DNA of 5,947 nt, taken from contig JAGLBF010000068.1 of NCBI GenBank assembly GCA_018260375.1, positions 1 to 5,947 of the forward strand. Reading direction: 5' to 3'. This DNA comes from Deinococcus sp. (GTDB taxonomy: Bacteria > Deinococcota > Deinococci > Deinococcales > Deinococcaceae). Shown one piece after another: positions 1-5,947 of the stretch. Position numbers and translations under genes: made by a program. The notes beneath the pieces are model-generated. The model did not search any database. It was not told the origin of the DNA and worked only from the letters and a program-made list of their open reading frames with translations. The stretch's first letter is position 1. Every line of letters begins with the position of its first letter.

Positions 1-2
1 CT

Positions 3-22
3 AAGGCCGCTGGCCTTCTTTT
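3..22 (+). terminator. Intrinsic-terminator-like hairpin of a gene lying left of the window
   Basis: AAGGCC (3-8), a 3-nt loop GCT and GGCCTT (12-17) form a perfect 6-bp stem, followed on the + strand by CTTTT (18-22). The T-tract is on the rightward side, so it would end a rightward transcript whose gene ends just before base 1. That would make the gene convergent with lon. The stem is short and the upstream gene is not visible, so this is a moderate call. Confidence 0.5.
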
Positions 23-49
23 ACCGCGTTTTTAGCAAGCTTCAAGACT

Positions 50-185
50 CATACGTATTCCGCTAAATTCCACCACAGTCGGGAAGACACCGCCTGCGGC
101 TCCATACTGCGGAATCCGTATGCTGTTCCCACTCGCATCCGCTCGGATTGATTCGGAAGTACGCCAAATCAATCGGAATCCGTAT
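50..185. repeat. Cluster of three GGAATnCGTAT copies, possible small intergenic repeat element
   Basis: GCGGAATCCGTATG at 109-122 has an inverted copy at 50-63 (13 of 14 bases complementary) and a direct copy CGGAATCCGTAT at 174-185. Between the last two, GATTGATT (146-153) pairs with AATCAATC (167-174). The core CGGA-A-TCCG is itself a small hairpin. The nesting suggests a non-coding repeat unit, similar in style to the small noncoding repeats known from Deinococcus genomes. That likeness is from memory. No ORF of note lies here. Confidence 0.5.
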
Positions 186-199
186 CATACCAACCTAAC

Positions 200-230
200 A
201 AGCCGCCTACCTGTAGGGTAAGCGGCTTTT
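200..230. terminator. Stem-loop downstream of lon, probable terminator
   Basis: AAGCCGC (200-206) pairs with GCGGCTT (222-228). After one mismatch, TACC (208-211) pairs with GGTA (217-220) around a 5-nt loop. The hairpin lies about 50 nt past the lon stop codon and is the natural end of the lon transcript. The T-tract is better on the rightward side (TTTT at 227-230, then GTTG); on the lon strand the stem is followed only by GTTAGGTTGG. It may therefore work in both directions or mainly stop rightward read-through into lon. Confidence 0.55.
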
Positions 231-278
231 GTTGAGGTGTAGGTGTTACTGATACCGCCTTATTTTCTAGCTTATATC

Positions 279-2735
279 CTAGGCCCCGGCGTTCTGGGCG
301 GCCGATTTGCCCAGGTTGGCGGGCGGAGCGCTAAGGCCTCCCGCTTGTGCCTCAGGCTGGGCCAGCAAGACCAAGTCAAGCACTTCGCCCACGTTGCTCA
401 GCGGGTAAATCTTGAGGTCATTGCGGATGGCTTCGGGGATGTCTTGCAGATGCGGGGCATTGTCAATAGGCACAATCACCTCGCGGATACCGCCCTGGTG
501 CGCGGCGAGCAGTTTTTCTTTGACGCCGCCGATGGGCAGTACGCGCCCACGCAGACTGATTTCGCCTGTCATCGCCACGTCCATGCGAGCTGGGCGGCCG
601 GTAATGGCGCTGATCACAGCAGTGGCAATGGTGATGCCCGCGCTAGGGCCGTCTTTGGGGGTCGCTCCGTCAGGAAAGTGAACGTGGATGTCGGTGTTTT
701 TGTAAAACTCAGGGTCAGCGCCGTAGCGGTGGGCGTTTTTACGCAAGTAGGCCACTGCCGCTTGCACCGACTCTTTCATCACGTCACCTAGAGAGCCGGT
801 CATGTTGATTTTGCCTGTGCCAGGGGTGCTGAGCGCCTCAACCACCAGCATCGTACCGCCGACCGATGTCCACGCTAGGCCCTGAGCTACACCCACTTGG
901 GCCTCGTCTTCTTTGCGTTCAGGTTTAAAGGTGGGGATGCCCAGATAGCTGTCTACCTGCGCGGCGTCAATAACCTTCACGCCCTCCCAGGGCTTTTCCA
1001 GCAGCTCACGGGCGGCCTTGCGGCTGAGTTTGCTCAGCATGCGGTCAAGGTTACGTACACCCGCTTCCTGGGTATATTCCTCAACAATGCGCTTTAAAGC
1101 CGCGTCGGTAACCTCTAAGCGGCCCGCAAGCCCGTGACCGCGCAGCTGGCGGGGCAGACGATAGCGGCGGGCAATCTCCATTTTTTCAAGCAAGGTGTAG
1201 CCCGCAATCTGGATCACTTCCATGCGGTCAAGCAGTGGCCTGGGGATGGTTTGCAGGCTATTAGCGGTCGTGATAAACATCACCTGCGACAGGTCGTAGT
1301 TGACTTCTAGGTAGTGGTCTTGAAAGGTGTGGTTTTGTTCGGGGTCAAGCACTTCGAGCATGGCGCTTGAGGGGTCGCCACGCCAGTCGCTGCTCATCTT
1401 GTCAATTTCGTCAAGCAACATGATGGGGTTCACCACGCCCGCCGTCTTCATGCCCTGAATAATGCGCCCAGGCATAGAGCCGATGTAGGTGCGGCGGTGT
1501 CCGCGAATATCAGCCTCGTCGCGCACGCCGCCCAGGGCCATACGTACGAATTTGCGGTTGAGGCTGCGGGCGATGCTTTTGCCCAAACTGGTCTTACCCA
1601 CCCCAGGAGGCCCCACCAGGCACAAAATAGGTGCGCGCAGCTCGGCGTCGTCTATGCGCTCTTCGGCGCTGCGGGCTTTGGGGTTACCTTGTTCATCCAG
1701 CTCGGCGGGTTTATGGGTGAGTTGGCGCACCGCCAGAAACTCCAGGATGCGCTCTTTGACGTCGTCTAGGCCGTAGTGGTCATCATCCAAAATGGCACGG
1801 GTACGAGCAATATCCAGGATTTCTTCGTCACGCTGCACCCAGGGAATATCCAGCAGCCAGTCAATGTAGTTGCGGACAACCGTACCTTCTGGACTGCCGC
1901 CGGGGGTGCGCTCTAGGCGCTGCAATTCTTTGAGGGCCTTTTCCTTGACAGGCTCCGGCATGCCAGCAGCCTCCACGCGCTCACGCAGGGCTTCTACCTC
2001 AGCTGGACCTTCTTCGCCGCCGCCCAGCTCTTTGCCAATGGCCTTCATCTGCTCGCGCAGGTAATACTCGCGCTGGTTGGCGTCCATCTGTTCCTTGACG
2101 CGGCCCGACACTTTTTTGTCGAGGTTAAAGCGCTCAAGGTCGCGGCTGAGCAGTTTGTAAACCACCGTCAGGCGCTCCTGGGGCGCGGCAGTTGACAGCA
2201 CCTCCTGCTTTTCTTCCAGCGTCCAGGTGGCGTGGTGGGCAATCTGGTCAGCCAGCTCGCCCGCGTCACTCAGTGTTTTGATGCTCTCTAGCTGGTAGTT
2301 CTCTAAGCGCAGGTTTTTATTCTGGCGCTGATAGTCTTCAAAGGCGCTGCGAGTTTCGTCGGTCAGCACGCGCAGTTCGTCAGCTTGGCCTTCTTGGGTG
2401 GTGTCGAGCGTTTCTACCCGCACACGCAGGTACTGGGCAGGCACTTGCTCAAGCACCTTCACGCGCTCCTGGGCCTCCAGAAGTACCTGGTAGGTGCTGT
2501 CAGGCAGGCGCACCACTTGCTTAATCACCGCCAGCGTTCCCACGTCATACAGGTCAGCGGGCATGGGGTCGTCAGTGGCGGCTTCGCGCTGGGTCACCAC
2601 CAACACGCGTCGGTCAGCGGCCTGGGCCTCATCTACAGCGCGCTTGCTCTTGGGGCGACCCACATCTACATTCATGGTTATGCCGGGCATAATCACCATA
2701 TTTCTCAGTGCAACAACGGGTAGTTCCCAAATCAT
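279..2735 (-). CDS. lon: ATP-dependent protease Lon (endopeptidase La), LonA type
   Basis: The 818-residue protein is a full-length cytoplasmic LonA protease, which forms a hexamer that unfolds and degrades misfolded and some regulatory proteins. The N-terminal substrate-binding domain covers about residues 1-205, followed by a charged helical linker (about 205-275). The AAA+ module has Walker A GPPGVGKT (375-382), Walker B IMLLDEIDK (438-446), a candidate arginine finger at R504 and a sensor-2 arginine at R561. The protease domain carries the Ser-Lys dyad, S698 in PKDGPSAG and K741 in GGVKEK. Residues from about 793 form an Ala/Gly-rich tail. The ATG at 2735 is supported by AAAGGAG (2747-2741), 5 nt upstream. 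A terminator separates lon from clpX, so it is probably transcribed alone. From memory, D. radiodurans has two lon genes, and the one beside clpPX corresponds to this locus. Confidence 0.97.
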   Translation of the reverse strand: MIWELPVVALRNMVIMPGITMNVDVGRPKSKRAVDEAQAADRRVLVVTQREAATDDPMPADLYDVGTLAVIKQVVRLPDSTYQVLLEAQERVKVLEQVPAQYLRVRVETLDTTQEGQADELRVLTDETRSAFEDYQRQNKNLRLENYQLESIKTLSDAGELADQIAHHATWTLEEKQEVLSTAAPQERLTVVYKLLSRDLERFNLDKKVSGRVKEQMDANQREYYLREQMKAIGKELGGGEEGPAEVEALRERVEAAGMPEPVKEKALKELQRLERTPGGSPEGTVVRNYIDWLLDIPWVQRDEEILDIARTRAILDDDHYGLDDVKERILEFLAVRQLTHKPAELDEQGNPKARSAEERIDDAELRAPILCLVGPPGVGKTSLGKSIARSLNRKFVRMALGGVRDEADIRGHRRTYIGSMPGRIIQGMKTAGVVNPIMLLDEIDKMSSDWRGDPSSAMLEVLDPEQNHTFQDHYLEVNYDLSQVMFITTANSLQTIPRPLLDRMEVIQIAGYTLLEKMEIARRYRLPRQLRGHGLAGRLEVTDAALKRIVEEYTQEAGVRNLDRMLSKLSRKAARELLEKPWEGVKVIDAAQVDSYLGIPTFKPERKEDEAQVGVAQGLAWTSVGGTMLVVEALSTPGTGKINMTGSLGDVMKESVQAAVAYLRKNAHRYGADPEFYKNTDIHVHFPDGATPKDGPSAGITIATAVISAITGRPARMDVAMTGEISLRGRVLPIGGVKEKLLAAHQGGIREVIVPIDNAPHLQDIPEAIRNDLKIYPLSNVGEVLDLVLLAQPEAQAGGLSAPPANLGKSAAQNAGA

Positions 2736-2755
2736 GTGGTCTCCTTTGTGTTGTA

Positions 2756-2781
2756 AAAGGCATGTGCCTTTAGTCGGTCAA
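2756..2781 (-). promoter_or_regulatory. lon leader: 16-bp palindrome next to a weak -35-like element
   Basis: AAAGGCA-TG-TGCCTTT (2756-2771) is a palindrome with perfect 7-bp arms, centred about 28 bp upstream of the lon ATG. Reading leftward it is preceded by TTGACC (2781-2776), a fair -35 match. The 17-bp-spaced hexamer TTTTAC (2758-2753) is a poor -10 and would place the start inside the Shine-Dalgarno, so the real lon promoter is not settled. The palindrome could be an operator or an RNA hairpin. I do not recognise its regulator. Confidence 0.35.
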
Positions 2782-2825
2782 TGTTTACATGTCAGCGGGT
2801 CTAGTTACTGAGTGAATACCGCAGT

Positions 2826-2876
2826 AAAAAGCGCCATGAGCATCCCGTATTGTAAAACTGGGAGGCTCATGGCGCT
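2826..2876 (-). terminator. Intrinsic terminator of the clpP-clpX operon
   Basis: AGCGCCATGAGC (2830-2841) and GCTCATGGCGCT (2865-2876) are perfectly complementary over 12 bp. After one mismatch, TCCC (2843-2846) pairs with GGGA (2860-2863). Reading leftward the stem runs into TTTTT (2830-2826). It begins 17 nt past the clpX stop and about 90 bp before the lon start, so it should end the clpPX transcript and isolate lon. The rightward side has no T-tract. Confidence 0.9.
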
Positions 2877-2892
2877 GTAACCTATGTTGCTA

Positions 2893-4084
2893 TCAGGCAG
2901 ACTTTTTGAGTCCCTTAGACTCAAGTAGCTTGAGTGGCTCATCGATACTGTCGGCATCAAAGGTGAGTGTCTTGAGCCCTTCCATCGGCAGTTCAAACAG
3001 CAGATCCGTCATGGCTTTTTCTAGCACGGCGCGCAGACCACGTGCGCCTGTTTTGCGGGCTAGGGCGCGTTGACCTACTTCGCGCAGGGCCTTGTCGGTA
3101 AAATTGAGGTCAACGTTTTGAAATCCAAAGAGGGCTTGGTACTGCTTGATGATAGCACCCTGTGGCTCAGTCAAAATGCGTACCAGCGCCTCTTCGTCCA
3201 GTTCTTGAAGCTGCACAACCAGAGGCAGACGGCCCACGAATTCAGGAATAAGGCCAAATTTGACCAGGTCTTCGGGCAAAAAGCGCAGCTCGGCTTTTTC
3301 TTCATCTTTGTACTCAGCCCCAAAGCCTAGTCCGCGCACATTGGTACGGGCGCGGGCAATTTCCGTCATGCTCTCAAAGGCCCCGCCCACAATAAACAGA
3401 ATGTTCTTGGTGTTGACCTGCACCAGCTCTTGCTGTGGGTGCTTGCGTCCGCCCTGCGGTGGCACCTGGGCTACGGTGCCTTCAATGATTTTGAGCAGCG
3501 CCTGCTGCACGCCTTCGCCCGATACGTCGCGGGTGATGCTTGTGCCTTCGGACTTGCGGGCAATCTTGTCTATTTCGTCAATGTAAATGATGCCGCGCTC
3601 AGCCGCTTCTACGTTGTAGTCGGCAGCCTGTAACAGGCGTACAATCACGTTTTCTACGTCGTCGCCTACATAGCCCGCTTCAGTGAGTGTGGTCGCGTCG
3701 GCAATCGCAAAGGGTACTTCCAGCATCTCAGCCAGCGACTGCGCCAGCAAGGTTTTGCCTGTGCCCGTAGGACCGATAAGCAAAATGTTGCTTTTCTGGA
3801 GGTTTACATCGGGGTGTTGCAGGCGCTGGTAGTGGCTTACAACCGCCACTGCCAGGGCTTTTTTGGCCTCGTCTTGCCCGATAACAAACTCGTCAAGGTA
3901 CGCTTTGATTTCTCTGGCGCTGGGCAGTTCGTCTAGGCTAAACTCTTGCCCTGCGTCTTTGCGCTGCTGCTTCACCAGGTCAAAGGCACGCTCGGCGCAC
4001 TCGTTGCAGATAAATGCGGTGCGGCCGGGGGCCTCAATCAGCTGGGCCACCTGCGGGTGCGAGCGGCCACAAAATGAACAACGG

Positions 4085-4092
<8 letters not shown>
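2893..4092 (-). CDS. clpX: ATP-dependent Clp protease ATP-binding subunit ClpX
   Basis: This 399-residue AAA+ unfoldase is the hexameric partner that recognises substrates, threads them through its pore and delivers them to ClpP. The N-terminal zinc-binding domain has C5, C8, C29 and C32. The ATPase has Walker A GPTGTGKT (107-114), pore-1 loop GYVG (140-143), Walker B IIYIDEIDK (168-176), pore-2 loop RDVSGEGVQQ (188-197), an RKH loop (216-218), arginine finger R288 in IPEFVGRLP and sensor-2 R351 in GARGLR. The ClpP-docking tripeptide is LGF (255-257), a conservative form of IGF. The ATG at 4092 is chosen because the protein then opens at the zinc finger (MADRCSFC) and GAGGAGG (4107-4101) lies 8 nt upstream. 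An in-frame TTG at 4143 lies well inside clpP. It overlaps clpP by 8 nt, which implies translational coupling. Confidence 0.97.
2905..2935. promoter_or_regulatory. HAIR-like operator (putative HspR site) inside the clpX 3' end
   Basis: On the minus strand, CTTGAGT (2925-2919), 7 bases, then ACTCAAA (2911-2905) match the HspR-associated inverted repeat CTTGAGT-N7-ACTCAAG at 13 of 14 specified positions. A third half-site, ACTCAAG (2935-2929), sits 3 bp further upstream, giving three alternating half-sites. HspR is a MerR-family heat-shock repressor known from actinobacteria and reported in D. radiodurans. The site overlaps codons for the ClpX tail (LLESKGLK) and is about 170-200 bp upstream of the lon start, with the clpPX terminator in between. 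Its target is therefore uncertain. Confidence 0.5.
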
Positions 4093-4711
<619 letters not shown>

Positions 4712-4718
4712 GCAGAGC

Positions 4719-4724
4719 ATTATA
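4719..4724 (-). promoter_or_regulatory. clpP -10 box, predicted leaderless promoter
   Basis: A perfect TATAAT reads leftward at 4724-4719, with 7 nt (4718-4712) to the A of the clpP ATG. Transcription would begin at or within a base or two of that A, giving an mRNA without a 5' leader. No good -35 is seen; the hexamer at 17-bp spacing is GCTGTT. Such -10 boxes immediately before start codons are typical of leaderless genes, which are reported to be common in Deinococcus. Confidence 0.65.
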
Positions 4725-4823
4725 CGGTGCATTGCTGACACAACAGCTACCCTGTTCGCTTTTGGGCCCTTGGCTTTGTGACGTGCGGGTCAGCTCACCG
4801 CAAGGCGACCAGGTAATTGGCGC

Positions 4824-4851
4824 AAAAAAGCCAAAAAACACCGCTGAGTAA
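4824..4851 (-). terminator. Terminator of the SRP RNA gene
   Basis: The 3' arm of the SRP RNA terminal helix (4851-4839) is followed leftward by TTTTTT (4838-4833), then GGC and a second TTTTTT (4829-4824). The terminal helix of the RNA itself doubles as the terminator stem, so ffs should end near 4836 and not extend into clpP. Confidence 0.8.
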
Positions 4852-4928
4852 CAACGGCGAGCATCTCTTATGGCTGCTGTCTTCCGACTCTGACCAGGTT
4901 CGAGCGTCGCTGATTTACTCAGCAGTGC
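4833..4928 (-). ncRNA. ffs: Signal recognition particle RNA, small bacterial (4.5S-like) type
   Basis: The RNA core of the signal recognition particle binds Ffh and targets nascent membrane proteins to FtsY at the inner membrane. The diagnostic domain IV hairpin is present at 4897-4871: CTGGTCAGA, stem GTC, GGAA tetraloop (4885-4882), stem GAC, then AGCAGCCA. It aligns base for base with the E. coli 4.5S segment; the apical stem is GTC/GAC where E. coli has TCC/GGA, a compensatory change that keeps pairing. The terminal helix pairs CACTGCTGAGTAA (4927-4915) with TTACTCAGCGGTG (4851-4839) over 13 bp with one G-U. No Alu domain is evident and the length is about 96 nt. The 5' end is placed at G4928 from the promoter spacing. 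It lies upstream of clpP on the same strand but has its own terminator. Confidence 0.92.
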
Positions 4929-4935
4929 GACAAAG

Positions 4936-4944
4936 AGTGTAGCA
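4936..4944 (-). promoter_or_regulatory. Extended -10 promoter of the SRP RNA gene
   Basis: TGCTACACT (4944-4936) is an extended -10 element (TGn followed by TACACT, 4 of 6 to TATAAT). It ends 7 nt before G4928, which is where the SRP RNA terminal helix begins. No convincing -35 is seen, which is usual for extended -10 promoters. Confidence 0.6.
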
Positions 4945-4970
4945 CCAAGTTTGATTTTTGGGTAGAGGTA

Positions 4971-5009
4971 CTGACCACAGGGCGCAGACACGGGGCCAGC
5001 AGTGGTCAG
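4971..5009. repeat. 8-bp inverted repeat upstream of the SRP RNA promoter
   Basis: CTGACCAC (4971-4978) and GTGGTCAG (5002-5009) are perfect inverted copies around a 23-nt GC-rich centre. Neither side has a T-tract, so it is not a standard terminator. It may be a protein site upstream of ffs or part of the candidate structured RNA from 5222 leftward. Confidence 0.35.
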
Positions 5010-5059
5010 CCCACAGTCAGCAACCAGCGGCCTGATAGACCTTGCGTACCGTCCACCAC

Positions 5060-5149
5060 GGGGCACACGCACTGCGCTTGATTCAAGTACAGCCCCAGGG
5101 CCGCCCCCTGCGCTACCGCAGTGTACTTGATGCTAGCGACCGCTGCCCC
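5060..5149 (-). other. Nested inverted repeats, candidate structured RNA of unknown function
   Basis: Complementary segments nest here. GGGGCA (5149-5144) pairs with TGCCCC (5065-5060). Inside, TCAAGTACA (5130-5122) pairs with TGTACTTGA (5091-5083), and inside that CAGGG (5110-5106) pairs with CCCTG (5100-5096). A competing pair is CACTGCG (5123-5117) with CGCAGTG (5076-5070), so two folds are possible. A promoter-like sequence at 5257-5229 would transcribe it leftward. I find no signature of tmRNA, RNase P RNA or tRNA. An overlapping rightward frame opens at TTG 5042 without a Shine-Dalgarno and is not called a gene. Confidence 0.3.
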
Positions 5150-5228
5150 TCTTTCACCTCGTGCTCAATAGGGTTTAACCCGCAACTGGTAGCCCACGTC
5201 CTCTTGTCATACGGCACCGTACCGTTGA

Positions 5229-5257
5229 GTCCTATCAGTCGCTGTGAGCCCTGTCAA
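5229..5257 (-). promoter_or_regulatory. Leftward promoter-like sequence TTGACA-N17-TAGGAC
   Basis: A perfect TTGACA (5257-5252) is followed after 17 bp by TAGGAC (5234-5229), 3 of 6 to TATAAT but preceded by TGA, giving an extended -10 form. Transcription would start near 5222 and run through the nested inverted repeats towards ffs and clpP. No protein start with a ribosome-binding site follows, so a non-coding RNA or a long leader is implied. Confidence 0.45.
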
Positions 5258-5616
5258 TCGCTGGGCCTTTTTTGGCCTATTCATCAAACAGTTTGCCCGC
5301 AAAAGTCCTGTGTTTGCTGTCTGGCACATCATGTTCAGTTTTCTTACAGCAGCGACGTTTATTCCAGCGCCTGACTACAACACAGGTGCGGCAGCGCCAG
5401 CCTCAAAAAGAACGCTATAGCGGCGTGTCCTAGGGGTAAGGGACAAAGTGGGCAACCATTAAGGTTCACAAGGTGAATTGTCAGATAAGCGTAATAGTGA
5501 AGTAAGTAATCTTATCTCAGCAACCGAGGGAACGCAGATAGCGCCCCAAAGAAGCTAGCAATAAAAAAGGCAGCAGGCGGGCATATTAAATAAACCTATC
5601 CGCCAGCGCCAAACAC
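5258..5616. other. Pilin upstream region with no gene and several small inverted repeats
   Basis: No credible protein or known RNA gene is seen. The stretch holds the palindrome CGCTATAGCG (5413-5422), the hairpin GGTTCAC-AAG-GTGAATT (5463-5479, two G-U pairs), AGATAAG (5483-5489) with its perfect inverse CTTATCT (5511-5517), and GGCGG (5576-5580) with CCGCC (5600-5604). An AT-rich patch at 5581-5596 could hold the pilin -10, but no matching -35 is found, so the pilin promoter is unassigned. The density of stems suggests a structured 5' leader or regulator sites. Confidence 0.35.
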
Positions 5617-5623
5617 AAAGGAG
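5617..5623 (+). promoter_or_regulatory. Strong Shine-Dalgarno of the pilin gene
   Basis: AAAGGAG ends 7 nt before the ATG at 5631 and decides that start. The surrounding 15 nt, AACACAAAGGAGACC (5612-5626), are identical to the lon ribosome-binding region (2752-2738, minus strand). Confidence 0.9.
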
Positions 5624-5630
5624 ACCCACC

Positions 5631-5947
5631 ATGAAGAACAACACCCAAGGCTTTACCCTTATCGAGCTGCTTATCGTCATCGCCATCATCGGTATCCTTG
5701 CCGCCGTTCTGATTCCCAACCTGTTGGGTGCCCAGAAGCGTGCGTATGACACCGCTGCCCTCAGCTGTGCCAACGGTCTGGCCAAAGCCGTAGCCATCTA
5801 CCGCGTAGACCACCCCACCACCAGCGCTACCCCTGCTGCTGCTGACCTCTACGGCGACGCTACCAAGGATGACCTGTATGGCGCCAGCGCCTGCACCAAC
5901 CTGCCCTCCGGTAGTACCATCACCGGCACTGCTGCTGCTGACGGCAA
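5631..5947 (+). CDS. Type IV pilin-like protein (PilA family), 3' end beyond the window
   Basis: The visible 105 residues begin with a class III prepilin signal: leader MKNNTQG, predicted cleavage G7|F8 by prepilin peptidase (PilD), then FTLIE with the essential Glu at mature position 5. The hydrophobic helix (about residues 8-28) continues as IPNLLGAQKRAYDTAA, typical of Thermus PilA4 and deinococcal pilins. The protein would sit in the inner membrane before assembly into pili used for adhesion, twitching or DNA uptake. Cys46 and Cys88 may form a disulfide. The C-terminal half is Ala/Thr/Gly-rich. Codons favour GCT, ACC, CTG and GGT, consistent with high expression, which together with the strong ribosome-binding site suggests a major pilin. 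A minor pilin or pseudopilin cannot be excluded because the C-terminus is missing. Divergent from clpP. Confidence 0.9.
   Translation, partial: MKNNTQGFTLIELLIVIAIIGILAAVLIPNLLGAQKRAYDTAALSCANGLAKAVAIYRVDHPTTSATPAAADLYGDATKDDLYGASACTNLPSGSTITGTAAADG

Noticed and set aside
243..791. Rightward 182-codon frame opposite the lon 3' end
   Set aside because: Antisense shadow of the Lon protease domain; no independent start signal or domain.
4895..4905. TTCGA resembling a tRNA T-loop on the + strand
   Set aside because: It is the complement of the SRP RNA domain IV flank; no acceptor, D or anticodon arms are present around it.
5042..5374. Rightward 110-codon frame starting at TTG, with several Cys pairs
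   Set aside because: No Shine-Dalgarno, rare start codon, no recognisable domain, and it overlaps the leftward promoter and nested stems. Probably a chance open frame.
5423..5545. Possible c-di-GMP (GEMM) riboswitch before the pilin gene
   Set aside because: GGGCAACC and GGGAACGCAG recall GEMM segments, but their order, spacing and stems do not fit the consensus. A cmscan run would settle it.

Overview
The window looks like chromosomal DNA of a Deinococcus or close relative with moderate GC content. The evidence is the gene order clpP-clpX-lon, a ClpP that opens MSVIPYVIEQT and carries a GIAMSMGS active-site segment, a short (about 96 nt) SRP RNA, and a Thermus/Deinococcus-style type IV pilin. 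Species assignment is an inference from remembered family sequences; no search was run.

Layout from left to right. Bases 1-278 hold no gene. They contain a terminator-like hairpin for a rightward gene ending outside the window, a cluster of three GGAATnCGTAT copies that resembles the small intergenic repeats of deinococci, and a second hairpin just beyond the lon stop. Bases 279-4711 are a leftward block of ATP-dependent proteolysis genes: clpP (4711-4085), clpX (4092-2893, overlapping clpP by 8 nt) and lon (2735-279). A strong intrinsic terminator at 2876-2826 separates clpPX from lon, so lon probably has its own promoter. A near-perfect match to the HspR operator (HAIR, CTTGAGT-N7-ACTCAAG) lies inside the last codons of clpX. 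Upstream of clpP, on the same strand and missed by ORF calling, is an SRP RNA gene (ffs, about 4928-4833) with an extended -10 promoter and a double T-tract terminator. A perfect TATAAT ends 7 nt before the clpP ATG, which points to a leaderless clpP mRNA.

Bases 4945-5630 contain no convincing protein gene. They hold several inverted repeats, including a nested stem structure at 5060-5149, and a leftward promoter-like TTGACA-N17-TAGGAC that could drive an unrecognised structured RNA. At 5631 a rightward type IV pilin gene begins with a strong Shine-Dalgarno and runs off the right edge.

Functionally, ClpX unfolds tagged or damaged proteins and feeds them to ClpP, while Lon is a separate AAA+ protease for misfolded proteins. 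SRP RNA acts in co-translational membrane targeting. The pilin is an envelope/pilus component that is divergently oriented and not obviously linked to the protease block. The least expected items are the HAIR element, the leaderless clpP promoter, the SRP RNA gene and the candidate structured RNA.
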